Of a stretch of DNA of 64,000 nt, positions 43,139 through 54,489 are shown in pieces. The stretch is from Furcasterigmium furcatum (Eukaryota > Ascomycota > Sordariomycetes > Glomerellales > Plectosphaerellaceae). Position 1 is the stretch's first letter. Every line of letters starts with the position of its first letter. The DNA lies in assembly GCA_001599815.1 (NCBI GenBank), contig BCIA01000006.1, positions 3,226,961 to 3,290,960 on the forward strand. Reading direction: 5' to 3'. The notes beneath the pieces are model-generated. The model was given only the letters and a program-made list of their open reading frames with translations. It made no database searches and was not told the DNA's origin. The translations under genes and the position numbers were made by a program.

Positions 43139-45035
43139 CTACACCCGCTCAACAGCCAGAGTCTTGTCCTGATGTTCCTTCTCTTCCTTGATGACTTCCA
43201 CCTTTTGGCTCCCGTACAGCTCCTCCACAGTCTGTGTCTTGACCCTCTTGAACTTGCGCAGGGACTCCCCGCTGGCGAAGAGCTGATCCACCTCCTCCAG
43301 GCTGCGGCCCTTGAGCTCGGGAATGAAGAAGTACGCAAGGACGGCCATGATGGCACAGATCGACCCGTAGATGAAGCCGACCTTGCCGCCCAGCCCGGCG
43401 TAGCGGTAGTGAAGGAGATAAGGCAGCGTGAACGACGTGACGAAGGTCGTGACGACAGAGATCGTCGTGGCGAGAAGATTCGTCTTCTCTTTGATCCGGG
43501 ATGCCGCGGTTTCGGACAAGATAACGTAGGAAATAGGGCCCCATGACATGGAGTAGGAGGGCCCGAAGAGGATGAAGCACGCAACCATGGCCTCGCGGGC
43601 GGACTGAGTCGGGCTAGGGATCGAGGCGATGCTTCCCACCGCGAGGAGGCAGAAGCTCATCAGGGAGCCGCCGATTATGAGGAGCGGGCGACGGCCGACA
43701 GCGTCGACGAGGAACCACGTGAAGAACAGTGACAAGACGCCGAGACAGGGCGAGATCAGGTTGAAAATGAACGCCTGCGCCGCGAAGCCCTGCTGCTGGT
43801 AGAAGATGACGTTGTACTGGCTGATGAATGCCTGGCCAGTGACCTGCTGGCCGAACATGGCGAGGATGGCGACGCCGGTGCGGACCTGGTCCTCCAGTGT
43901 CAGCAAGCGTCTGAAATCGCGGAACTCAAGGGGCGCAACATACCCTGTTTTCCTTGTTAAAGACCTCGGCCCATGTTCCCTTGGACTCATTCGAGTTTGC
44001 CAGCTGCAACGCCCCGATCTGCTCGGCGATTTCCTCGTCCGTAGACTTCTTGTACAGCTTCTTGAGCTCAACCGTGGCTTGCTCGACGCGGCCCTTTGCT
44101 AGCAACCTGGAAAGAGAGCATCCATGTCAGCCATAGGACCTGGATCGGGATACTGTGTTCTTTACCATCTAGGAGATTCGGGCACGAAGAAGTACAGCGC
44201 CAGGAGGATGGTAGGGGCAACGAGTTGCATGCTGACGGTGATCTGCCAGCCAGCATCGCTCTTGATGGTTTTGGTTCCCAGACAGACGACAGCCGCGACA
44301 ACTTGACCCACCATGACCATCAGCTGGAGGGTGGAGTTGAGCATGCCCCTGACGGACTTGGGGGCGCATTCGGCCTGGTAAATTGGGACCACGATCATGG
44401 TGAAGCCTGTCATGGCAAAGGCGATGGTGCGGCCGATAGTAAACTGTGCGGCAGTCGTCGCGCTGGCTTGCAGTGTCGCTCCGCTGCGAGAAACCCTTGA
44501 TGAGAAGAAGAGCGTTTCGATTCAAGACTGCAGAACTCACAGAAAAGAAAGGGCAATAAGTCCCAGAATGGCGACCTTGCGGCCCCATCTCTCAGCAATC
44601 CAGCCGCAAGCAATGGCGCCCTGTAGCGGAGGTTAGAAAATGGCTGGGTATGTGGAATCGGTTGCAAAGACGCACAAGTGCTTTGCCGAAGAACGGCACA
44701 GAGGTCATCATCGAGGAGAGCCACGCCGGAAGCGCCCATCGGCCGGCGTCTTCGTTGAACTCGCCGAACTTCATGCCAAAGCCTGTGGTAATGCCTGTGT
44801 CAGCGCTGACCAGAGTTCTTGGGCAGCATTCATACTTACTCTCCATGCCTTGGATGCCGCTGAAGTTGCCCACGTCGTACCCAAAGTTGAAGCCGCAGCC
44901 GGCCATGTAGCTGGAAATCGCGGGTCAGCTTGCGAGTTTCTCAAAGAGACGCAACACGCACATCATGATGAACCATAGTGTCCCATTGAAATCTGCAAAG
45001 CGGCCGCGGAACACCTTGTGCAAAGCACCTGCCAT
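43139..45035 (-). CDS. MFS sugar-porter (hexose/lactose permease-like)
   Basis: Seven exons on the minus strand: 45035-44962, 44910-44840, 44782-44676, 44620-44541, 44483-44166, 44106-43944 and 43885-43139. They give 519 residues. Sugar-porter signatures are all present: GFNFGYDVGNFSGIQGM in helix 1, GWIAERWGRK after helix 2, PIYQAECAPKSVRGML with the conserved acid, VPESPRW at the end of the first half, QQVTGQAFISQY in helix 7, DAVGRRPLL, and the closing PELKGRSLEEVDQLF. The last intron could end at either of two nearby AGs in the same phase; I used CCAG at 43886. It should be a proton-coupled uptake carrier for a mono- or disaccharide or polyol. It is divergent from an arylsulfatase, so a sulfated or sulfate-released sugar is conceivable. 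Confidence 0.88.
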
Positions 45036-45722
45036 GTTGAAGTTGAGCTGTTGAAGACTGTGGATGTCGCTCGAAGGTTGATGGGTGGTCTCAAGGAGAC
45101 AAAAGGAGGTCTGTACTCTGTAGTGTTCCGATGATGGCAGTTCAAGCTCTGTTCATTTCATCCGGGCCTGTCTGCGTACTTATAGTCGGGATGATGGCAG
45201 CACTACACCGAACGAGTGGTCCTTGTTCGTCTCCATGGGGAGGATGGGCCGGTCAGAAGGGGAAAGACATGAAAGCATGGGGAAGCCGGAACGAATCATG
45301 GAGACCCCAGCGACTAACACCGCATGTCCCGGTCTCTCGGAACCAGAGATGATAGGACAGGCAGGCAAGCTATGCAACTGAGCACGTCGTGAAGATTTCC
45401 CCAATCTCCTAGATCCTGCGTTGTGGATCAACCGGGCTGGAGGCCGAGAAGCGACGGCACCTGACCTCTGCGCGGGAGCCGGGCCCACCGGGCGAGAGCC
45501 GACCCGGCTCCGATCAGCCCCTCCGGCATCACCACCGGGACGACTCCGAGACACAGAAGGTGGAGGCACGAGAGACAATATTGGTACTTAACCCAGTCTT
45601 TGGCGCTTTCGTGATGGCCGGGAGGGGATTGCACCATTGCCCTTCCTCGCCTCCCTGCCTCCTCGCAAGGACGTCTCGACTCAACGACAGATACCACCGC
45701 TCCCTCCCGTGCCTTTCTCCAG
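45036..45722. promoter_or_regulatory. Divergent promoter region between sugar porter and sulfatase
   Basis: 687 nt between two start codons, with a TATA-like element for the porter at 45179-45184. No gene seen. Confidence 0.45.
45179..45184 (-). promoter_or_regulatory. Candidate TATA box of the sugar porter
   Basis: TATAAG inside CTATAAGTACGC on the minus strand, 145 nt before the ATG at 45035. Spacing is plausible for a short fungal leader. Confidence 0.35.
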
Positions 45723-47636
45723 ATGGGCTCTATCGGACCCCCAAAGTCGCCCAAAAGGCCCAATTTCTTGGTCATTGTGGCCGATGACCTCGGGTTCAGC
45801 GACTGCAGCTGTTTTGGCTCCGAGATCCAGACCCCAAACATCGACGAGCTCGCAAAAGATGGCCTTCGCTTCACGGAATTCCACGTGGCCGCGGCATGCT
45901 CCCCGACTCGGTCCATGTTGATGACGGGGACTGATCATCATATCGCGGGTCTAGGCCAGCTGCAGGAGTTCACGCGTCTGTCTCCGGCACACCAGGGGCA
46001 GCCGGGGCATGAAGGGTACCTGAACAGCTCCGTGGTAGCTCTCCCCGAGCTCCTTCGAGATGGAGGCTACCACACTATCATGTCCGGAAAATGGCATCTC
46101 GGTGTCCAGCCAGAGCACCACCCTATCCAACGTGGCTTCGACAAATCCTTTGCTCTGCTTCTGGGCTGCTCAAACCACTACGGTAGGTTGCTTTCCGAGA
46201 TGCAGCCATGAATGTCGCGGCTGTAAGACTGACACTTTGACCCGATGACAGACTGGGAGCCAGCTTACGAAGATCCCATCAACGATCCCATACCTTTTTT
46301 CGAGACGTCTACTCGCGCCATCCACGTCGAGGACGACCATTTCGTCAAGCAACTGCCTCGGCCGTGGTACTCGTCCGATGGGTACACCGACAAGATGATC
46401 GAATATCTGGGGAATCGCACAGGAGAAGAAGAAGAAAAGCCTTTCTTCGCCTACCTTCCGTACAGCGCTCCCCACTGGCCCCTTCAAGCTCCGGAGGAGA
46501 ACACGGCCAAGTACAAGGGGATGTACGCAGACGGCCCCGATGCCCTCCGTGGACGCCGCCTCGCACAGCTGAAGAAGATGGGCCTCGTGTCACCAGATGT
46601 CCGTCCGTACCCCAAGGAGCCCCATCTTTGGGAGGAGCTCGACGAAGACACCCGCCAGAAGTCCGCCCGTGCGATGGAGGTGTACGCCGGCATGGTCGAC
46701 CGGATGGACTGGAATATTGGCCGCGTTATTGCCCACCTCAAAGAGACGGGGGAGTTTGAGAACACTCTCATCATGTTCATGTCGGACAACGGCGCAGAGG
46801 GTGCTTCATACGAGGCGATACCCCTGCTTGGAGACCAGATCACGAAGCACCTCTCTGAGTGGTACGACAACAGCTTGGAGAACATTGGGCGGGAGAACTC
46901 TTTTGTCTGGTATGGCGCACATTGGGCGCAGGCCGCCACTGCTCCCAGTCGGCTGTTCAAGATGTTCTCGACGGAGGGGGGCTGTCGAGTTCCGCTGATT
47001 GTGAAGGGCCCGGAAACACTCGTCTCCGCGGACAGCTACATTCCGTGCAAGTTTTCATCCTCGATCAGCGATGCTTTCTGCACGGTCATGGATGTTGTGC
47101 CCACACTTCTAGACCTCGCAGGTCTGGAACATCCCGGGAAGCAATACCAAGGCCGGGAGATAGCGTCGTTGAGGGGGGCGAGCTGGAAGGACTTCTTGGT
47201 GTCGCTCGCGAGGGATTCGAGCGAGATGAAGGAGAAATCAGCAGCTCGCCGCCATATTCATGGGTCTGAATACGTGGCTGGCTTCGAGATAGCAGGCTCT
47301 GGAGCGCTCAGGCGTGGCGACTACAAGATCACCTTCGTCCCGGCGCCGAGGGGGCCTCAGAGATGGGAACTGTTCAATGTCCGCAGCGACCCCGGGGAAA
47401 CGGAGGATCTGCGGGAGAAGGAGCCGCAGCTCTTTTCTAAGCTGTTAGTCCTCTGGGAAGAATATCGGAAAGACGTCGGGGTGGTCGGGCTGGGTGGAGA
47501 GTACACGAGGCCAACACCTGGTGCACCTCCGACAACGGATGAGTTCTCGGATCCCTATGCCTGGATTAAGTATATGGGCAGGCCTGAAGTGACTCCGGCG
47601 GCATTGAAGGGCATCATTCCGGAGAACTTTAGGTGA
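45723..47636 (+). CDS. Arylsulfatase (Cys-type, formylglycine-dependent)
   Basis: Two exons (45723-46182, 46252-47636) give 614 residues. The start has the metal-binding FLVIVADDLGFSDCSCFGSE (D21, D22). The catalytic motif is C59-S-P-T-R63 followed by SMLMTGTDHH, so C59 is the residue turned into formylglycine. SGKWHLG, MFMSDNGAEG and MDVVPTLLDLAGLEHPGK complete the sulfatase core. There is no signal peptide, so the enzyme is probably intracellular and may free sulfate from imported aryl or alkyl sulfate esters, as in sulfur scavenging. Fungal genes of this type are commonly induced by sulfur lack. It is divergent from the sugar-porter MFS gene. Confidence 0.93.
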
Positions 47637-48030
47637 GCCGAGGCTAGAACTAGGCAGATAATAGAAGAGGCGCAATTCCTCGGATGTTGGTCTCTTGGTC
47701 CATGCTTATCCATGTTGGCACACTTCTCCTGACTCGTATCAACCCCAATTGTCGAAGCAGTCCCTCCATGCAGAGACATGATCAATCCTCAGCTGCGGGG
47801 ACTTTGGCGTGATTTCCACTTAATGCGACGCTTGACATGACGCCGTCGGCGACGGCCCCTTTTCCCATTCCCGGGGGAGGGCCTATAAAGGGTCGGCTCC
47901 CGCCTGCGCGACACCCGAAGCCGACAATGACCAACCCATCTGCACACCACGATCAATACCCAGAGATTCGGCACCGCAACCTGATTTGGAGGGTCAGTGA
48001 CATACAACCTGAGGCTCCATTCACGTTGCC
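47637..48030. promoter_or_regulatory. Promoter region of the double zinc-cluster regulator
   Basis: 394 nt between two plus-strand genes. It includes a TATAAAG at 47884-47890. No gene seen. Confidence 0.45.
47884..47890 (+). promoter_or_regulatory. Candidate TATA box
   Basis: TATAAAG within GCCTATAAAGGG, 141 nt before the ATG at 48031. It is a good match to the consensus, and the position fits. Confidence 0.45.
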
Positions 48031-50772
48031 ATGAATTCATCGCAACCGCAATCGACGCATGACAACAGTACGTCCCGGATGAGAGAACCCCGGACATCAG
48101 TGCTCCATTCAAACCCATCAGCACTGACTTCCAAGACAGACTGCTTCGTGTGCCGATCCAGAAAGGTGAAATGCGACAGGACTCTCCCGGAATGTAGCGG
48201 TTGTCGGCGCCTTGGGGTCCAATGCCCCGGATACGGCGACGACTCGGCCGGGGTTGGTGCCTCACGAAAGGATCTCCAGCAGCTCCTTGACCGTGCCTAC
48301 AAGGCATCTGGCCTGGAAAGAAGACGTATCGGCGCCTGTGGGAACTGCCAGAGGTCAAAGGTCAGATGCACGAGATCTCTGCCCTGCTGCAAAAGGTGCC
48401 TGGACCTCAAGTCTGAATGCGTCTACCCTTCAGCCGGCGCAAGGGCCTCTAAGGGTCGGGGTAAGTCGTCTTCGCCACAGACGACGTCTCCCTCCAGTAC
48501 TGGCAGGTCCGCGTCTCTTGCACTCCCGTCTCCAAGCGATGCGGCCTCTGAGACGTTGCATGCTCATGAAGGAGTCGGTGCCCAGGATTCCTGGTGGGTT
48601 ACCACTTGCCAAATTCATAACACTTGGAGGAGATGCTGCTAGAGCAAGTGCTGATTCTATCATACCTAGGTTACACCTAGCAGGTCTGCTGCCGGAAGGT
48701 GCTCAACTGCGTAGACTCTCTGACCTTTTCTTCGCTCGAGTGCATACCCTCAGAAGTTTGGGGTTCATCTACAAACCCGCGTGGATGCAGTCTCTAGACA
48801 GGGGTCGCGTGGTGGACGACTTTGGCGAGCCGCTGGTTCTCATGGTATGCGCTCTAGGCGCGCGGTGCTTGTTCAGGGACGAGTGGGCAAAAGTCCAGCG
48901 AAGACCACGCGCTCGACCGTCTGCGTCAGTCCCAGGAACTCAATGGGCCTCGAAGGCCGAGAGCTTAATAGTTGCCAGTCTGACCAAGCCGGCGGTGCAT
49001 AATCTCATGGTAAGATAACCTATGCAGGAGTCCCCGTGCATTTCCATGGGGGATACGCGCTCACTATTTCTTGCCGCCTACCTAGGCCATGATTCTCCTC
49101 TGCGAGTACAGTCTGCAGTCAAGTTCATACACAACGGCCTTTCAGCTATTGGGCAGTTGCTATCGATCCATTCGTCTTCTGGCCCTTGACTGTCCGGCCG
49201 AGTATCGCCTACGCTCGGGAGATGATGATCCAGCCCGGGACGAATCACACCTGCGCCTTGTCTGGGCGTGCTACACCCTTGACGAGATACTAGCTGCGGG
49301 AGTGCCGGAGAACTCCTCATGGAGGCAACCGCCGAAGCTCCCTCTCCCAATGTCTGATGACGATTTTCTTTCCCAGACTCCGTCAGGTCAGGACAGAAAC
49401 AAGCTGGGGTCATTTGCTGGCCCGGCAGCTGCGCATTGCTTTAGCCCTCGAGCGCATTTCGTCCATCTCGCGAGCCTTCGAAGCCGGGTGCTCCAGTAAG
49501 TTGCCCTGCTCGCCTCCATCGAGGCTACCCAAGCTCACTTGCACGATTACCAGAATGATCCGGCAGACAATGTCACCAGATACACTAAGCTCACCTAACC
49601 TGGCGTATCTGGGTCTCATCGAGGAGTTGGACGGCTGGTACAAGAATCTACCGGATCAGCTGAGCCTTACGTCACGCCGCATCTATGCGCTGAAGGAACT
49701 GAGAACCCTCTCAGCAACCGTGGCCCTGCATCTGGGTTACCATGGTGCCATGGCCGATTTGACACGGGTCTCGTTGCCCGGGTTCAACTTTCCCCTGGCC
49801 ACGGCCTTCCGCGATGCCCCCGAAGCATTCGTCAAGCAGTGTCAAAAGCGTTGCCGATACCACTCTGACCAGGTGTCGGGTTTCATCGAGCTGCTTCTGC
49901 CGCATGGGACCGAACCGTTCGATGATACCTACTGCCATGTGGCAGCGTTCGAGGCCACCAAAATCCAGATTGTCCATGCAGCGACGGTGGAGGGTGGCTC
50001 TCAGGCGCAACAAGAAGCAGAGCGGAACATCCGTGTGAACATGACCCTCATGGACACGAGTGCCCAGGATCCAACGATGTTGCATGTAAGTTGGACTCTT
50101 GTGCTGTCCATGGAGTCTGGCTGGCCACGCTCTTACGCTGACTGTCAAAGCGACGCATCCTAGTTGCCCTGCTAAGGCGGTACTCCTTCACGAGTCTCGC
50201 TAATTTCTTCGCGAACCACTATGGATCCCGGTAAGCCGCAAACCCTCCGGAATACTACGTTGTAACCTTCACTCTGCTTACCTGAGGCAACGATGGATAG
50301 CTCTCCCGACGACCGATTGGTGGCGGACTTGTCGGGACCAGCGGAGTTGTGCTATCTCTCAGCATCTGCCCCCTTCCGCCGCGCTCGTTCAGATCTACAA
50401 GCAGTAAGCACGCAATTAGCACCATCTACAGGGGTCACAACCGCGCGGGATGGTGTTCCAGCCCCCATGCCGCCAGCAATACCTGGCTTGCTGTCCGCGG
50501 AGTCCACAACAGGGCATGACGACGTGGATGAGCATGCTCAATTCCCAAGACTGAATACCCAATGGTCGGAATCGCCAGTCAACGCAGGGTCAGATCTCAC
50601 TTCAAGCTATCCCGTAATGGCCCCGGGATTCGAGCAAGCCGGTGTGCAAGACATGACCGACATGGACTTCATGGGCAACACACCAGACTTTCTCATGTGG
50701 GATTATGTCGCGCTCGGGACGTGGTCTGACATGCATTTCCCTACCGACAACGAGACTCCCGAAATAGAGTAA
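48031..50772 (+). CDS. Transcription factor with two tandem Zn2Cys6 clusters
   Basis: Seven exons are proposed: 48031-48067, 48140-48593, 48670-49009, 49086-49495, 49554-50085, 50151-50230 and 50301-50772, giving 774 residues. Cluster 1 is C14-x2-C17-x6-C24-x6-C31-x2-C34-x6-C41. Cluster 2 is C79-x2-C82-x6-C89-x6-C96-x2-C99-x6-C106. The fungal_trans-like region includes FIYKPAWMQSLDRG, MILLCEYSLQSSSYTTAFQLLGSCYRS and SFTSLANFFANHYGSR. The first intron (72 nt, GTACGT, CTGAC, CAG) is itself open, so retention would add 24 residues. The second (48594-48669, GTGGGT to CCTAG) is needed to change frame; a GTAAGT at 48461 offers an alternative with a shorter linker. Other junctions are firm. Neighbouring D-2-hydroxyacid dehydrogenase and sulfatase genes are possible targets. 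Confidence 0.82.
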
Positions 50773-51183
50773 CCACTCGACTTGGCTTTGGTTGATTCGT
50801 CATCCATCTACAGCGAGCTCTCACCCCCGAGTTCAGACGAAGATGAGTCGAAATGAAATGTCTTGTAACGTTCTTCTCGTACACCCAAGTATGAAAATTT
50901 CCCGAGAATAAATGCATAACCCCTACCAAGAGGCAGAATCCGCCTGAATTGCGAAAGCGACCGATGCTTACCCAAGCAGGCTCGCCTGTGAGCCGGACAC
51001 TTATTAGTGATCGAGTCGTGGAATTACCTCGGCGATTGGTGCTGTTAACCCCGCCAAACGTCAGCAGCTAGAATCTCACCTCACCTCTTCGCTGACCTGC
51101 TGGGAAAGCTACAAAACCCTCCGGCCCTCTCACCCAACTCGTTTCTATCAACCTCCTTAGATTTCAATCCAACAACAGCCACC
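50773..51183. other. Intergenic region, promoter of the dehydrogenase
   Basis: 411 nt between two plus-strand genes. It contains the polyadenylation area of the regulator (GAATAAATGCATAA near 50906) and a C/T-rich leader before the next ATG. No gene seen. Confidence 0.4.
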
Positions 51184-52425
51184 ATGGGGTCCCAGCCTAC
51201 CGAGCGCCTCGTCTTCGTCCTCCCCCAGCCTGAGCAGGCCGGCCTGCTCGATGGCCTGAGAGCCAAGTTCCCGGACTTTGAAATCACGTATTTCAAGTCC
51301 GCAGGATGGGGGCAGGGAGAACCCGACAAAGGTCAGCAGAGACGGGACACGACGAACTAGCTACCTCGAAATTACAGGCTGACCATGCCCAGAGTTCTAC
51401 AAGGACAAGACCATCCTCGTCACCCTGACCGCGCTGCCTCCCTCTTCAGCAGACGCACCGAACCTCAAGCACATTCACTTCGTGGGCTCGGGCACCAACC
51501 ATGCCCAGCAGCACCCCGTCTTCAAGGACCCCCGTATCCAGATCACCACGTCGCGCGGAGTCGCCGGCCCGCCAATTGCGGAGTGGGTGATCATGACTGC
51601 ATTGCTGCAGGGGCACAAGTATGACCGCATCAGCGAGCTGCAACGGAATCGCGAGTGGGGGAATCACGACGAGTTCTGGGGCGTGAGAGACATGGTCGGT
51701 CAGCGGATCGGAATCCTCGGGTACGGAGGCATCGGCCGTCACGGTAGGTTTTCTCGGCCCCTTTCAGCCTTGTTTCGTCTCTAATCAGCACAATCGCAGT
51801 CGGGCGAGTGGCAAAGGCCATGGGGATGGATGTGTACGCCTTCACCGCCACGCCCAAGACCACGCCGGAAGAGCGCCAGGACAGGGGCTTCTGCGTTCCC
51901 AACACCGGCGACCCCGAAGGCGTCATCCCGACCAAGTGGTTCAGCGGACTCGACAAGCCCTCGCTCCACGAGTTCCTCAAGCAGGACCTGGACATTGTCG
52001 TCCTTTCCCTGCCTTTGACGTAAGTCGACCGACTGATTTATTGAGTTGGCCCCAGGATAATCGTCTAACGTACCAGCAGAGAGAAAACTACCAAGCTGTT
52101 CTCCAAGGAGGAGTTCGAGATCCTCTCGGCCAGGAAAGCTATGGTCATCAACGTCTCGAGAGGTCAGGTCATTGATCAGCCCGAGCTGATTCAGGCACTC
52201 GAGGAGGGCAAACTGAGAGGTGCCGCGGTCGATGTCGCGGACCCTGAGCCCCTCCCATCGACTGACCCCCTTTGGAGCGCTCCGAATATCACGATTTCGC
52301 CACATATGAGCGGATTGTTCAGCAATTATCTTGTCAGGGCTTTCGACATTCTGGCAATCAATCTTGAGAAGAACCTGCGTGGGGAGAAGATGCTGAATGT
52401 GGTCAATAGAGAAAGCGGCTATTGA
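51184..52425 (+). CDS. D-isomer-specific 2-hydroxyacid dehydrogenase
   Basis: Four exons (51184-51331, 51393-51743, 51800-52019, 52080-52425) give 354 residues. The NAD-binding motif is IGILGYGGIGRHVGRVAKAMGMDVYAF, across the second intron. The catalytic set is present: R267 in INVSRGQVID, E296 in DVADPEPLPSTDPLW and H315 in ISPHMSG. TSRGVAGPPIAEWVIM is the typical family block before the nucleotide domain. The enzyme should interconvert a 2-keto acid and a D-2-hydroxy acid with NAD(P)H, for example glyoxylate or hydroxypyruvate, but substrate choice cannot be read. It follows the double zinc-cluster gene and precedes a class II aldolase/adducin gene on the same strand. Confidence 0.92.
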
Positions 52426-53308
52426 GCGAGAGCCGCGTAGCTATCTTCGAATCAAAGAATCGCGCATTCTAACCCTTGCTCTGCCCATGTAGCTTTCCAT
52501 TTTATCTTTCGGGCAACTAGCATCTGACTGCCACCTCAGTCTATTAGGTCACCTATGTGAGACAAACGACCCAAAACGTTGGGCAATATTCCAGAGTAGC
52601 ACTGATGAACTGATGTCGCTAACCTGACCACATCACTGCACCAGAAACCACACTGGTGCAATTCCCCCCTCATGCCCTCAGCTAGAGCTGGAGACTTCCC
52701 TGCCGTGGTAATCGTGCCAGGAGTGCAGACTCAGAAACCGCCTCTCTCGCCTTTCCGCCAGGAAACCGTGATCCAAGTTCACTCAATATAATCTCGAACC
52801 CCGGATCCCTTCAGGAGCACTTCAGGCTTCAGCAGACCATCCTCTGATTGAAGACGCCTCATCGAACACCGAGATAAAGCCGCTCGTTGTATGTCTACAT
52901 CTTCCGGAGGCTCTTAAAGGACTCCTCGGTTGCAAATACCCTGCCCCTGGCAACGGATACCACTAAATCAAGACCCGGGGTAAAAGGCCTGGGGTGCGGG
53001 GAAGACAATCGCACTCGTCGTCTAGCGCCAAGAACGGCGGCAGGGCTAGGGGTTCTGGATGTGGGAGTCGAACATCCTGAGGCTCGTGACGGAGAAGCGG
53101 AAGTCATTTTCCACGGCACCTCGCCCGATCGCTGATCCTATGACGAAACCCAGCTCAGCATGTTTTCCCACTTGAGAGACGAAACACCACTGTAGTAGAC
53201 GTGGCTCATAACGGTAATCCTCATATTGCGAAGACTGCAACAAACATTGAGTCGTTGACGACCCTACCAAGACACAGCAATACCAACGAGACCGGAGAAT
53301 CAAACATC
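52426..53308. other. Intergenic region of 0.9 kb
   Basis: It lies between two plus-strand genes. The aldolase frame stays open back to 53201 but has no ATG there. No other coding or RNA signal recognised. Confidence 0.4.
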
Positions 53309-54214
53309 ATGGCAACCGCAACGGCAACAAGAACTTTCCTGAGCAACTCACCCCCACCCGCGGTTCCTGACTCGGTTCAGTACAATCGCTTGACCACGAC
53401 TGATCCCACCGCGGCCAAGGTCACACAAGGCGGAACCGAAGTTCAGCTGCAGCCCATCCCGCAGCCTCCCGTCTTCACAAACAAGCATGAGGAGCGGGAA
53501 TATCTCAAGGCCCGCCTCGCCCTTGCCTTCCGCATTTTCTCCAAGAACGGCTTCGACGAGGGCCTGGCAGGGCACATCACCCTCCGGGATCCGGTCCTGA
53601 CGGACCACTTCTGGGTCAACCCGCTCGGCCGTCCCTTCAGCCTCATGCGCCGGTCCGACCTGATCCTCGTCAACCCAAAGGGCGAGGTGGTCGACGGCGG
53701 CCCCAACCGCCTCCTCAACCGGGCGGCCTACATGATCCATCACGCGATCCACGTCGCCCGCCCGGACGTCAACTGCGCCGCTCACTCCCACAGCCTGTAC
53801 GGCAAGACGTGGTGCTCACTGGGGCGCAACATCTCGATGCTCACGCAGGACTCCTGCGCGTTCTACAACGACGTCGCCGTGTACAAGGAGTTCAACGGGG
53901 CCGTGCTCGCCGAGGAGGAGGGCCATCATATCGCAGCCGCCCTGGGGAGCAAGAAGGCCGCGCTGCTGCAGAACCACGGGCTGCTGACATGCGGGGAGAC
54001 GATCGAGGCCGCGGCGTATTGGTTCTATGCCCTGGACAGGTGCTGCCACTCCCAGCTCATGGCGGAGGCGGTGCCCGGCGGGCCGGTGGCCATTGACGAC
54101 GAGTCCGCCGAGTTCACGTACAAGAGCACCGGCACGCCGGGCATTGGCTGGTTCCAAGCCCAGCCGCTGTTCGAGGTGATGGCTCTCGAGTCCGGGGACC
54201 ATTATTTGCAGTAA
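53309..54214 (+). CDS. Class II aldolase/adducin family protein
   Basis: A single exon of 301 residues. The fold begins at REYLKARLALAFRIFSKNGFDEGLAGHITLRDP, the standard family start. The metal site is in DVNCAAHSHSLYGKTW (two His two residues apart), and a third conserved His sits in LLQNHGLLTCGETIEAA. The order matches fungal adducin-head proteins, which resemble fuculose-phosphate aldolase but often lack a known substrate. An 80-residue Pro/Thr-rich leader precedes the fold. The ATG at 53309 is used because the upstream in-frame start is only GTG. Nearby D-2-hydroxyacid dehydrogenase could act on an aldol-derived keto acid, but this is inference. Confidence 0.9.
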   Translation: MATATATRTFLSNSPPPAVPDSVQYNRLTTTDPTAAKVTQGGTEVQLQPIPQPPVFTNKHEEREYLKARLALAFRIFSKNGFDEGLAGHITLRDPVLTDHFWVNPLGRPFSLMRRSDLILVNPKGEVVDGGPNRLLNRAAYMIHHAIHVARPDVNCAAHSHSLYGKTWCSLGRNISMLTQDSCAFYNDVAVYKEFNGAVLAEEEGHHIAAALGSKKAALLQNHGLLTCGETIEAAAYWFYALDRCCHSQLMAEAVPGGPVAIDDESAEFTYKSTGTPGIGWFQAQPLFEVMALESGDHYLQ

Positions 54215-54489
54215 ATGAATTATCTAGCACAGGAGCTCAGTTACGAGAATGAAAGATCTCTTACCACTTATTCCACGGGTCTGTGGCAATACGGGCTTTC
54301 TGGGACGATTTTCGGGGACGACCGCGAGATCTGAGGCTGGAAATGTGAAATTAATAGTATCAAATGAAAGTGTCCCTCTAATGGCTAGAAAAGTGTCGCA
54401 AATGTATTAAGGCGTTTGATGGCACGAAGTCTCTAAGAATAAAATGTTTGCTTCGCTCGCAGCGTCTACGTTCGCTCCCTGAGAGCATT

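Noticed and set aside
43886..43943. Splice at TTTCAG (about 43911) in the sugar porter
   Set aside because: It gives the wrong phase after the GTATGT donor; the later CCAG keeps the frame and has a GCTGAC branch site at normal distance.
49380..49500. Apparent frameshift in the double zinc-cluster gene (alternative frame RTETSWGHLLARQLRIALALERI)
   Set aside because: The original frame continues to SLRSRVLQ and splices in phase at 49495/49554 into MIRQTMSP, which is the normal family sequence, so no frameshift is needed.
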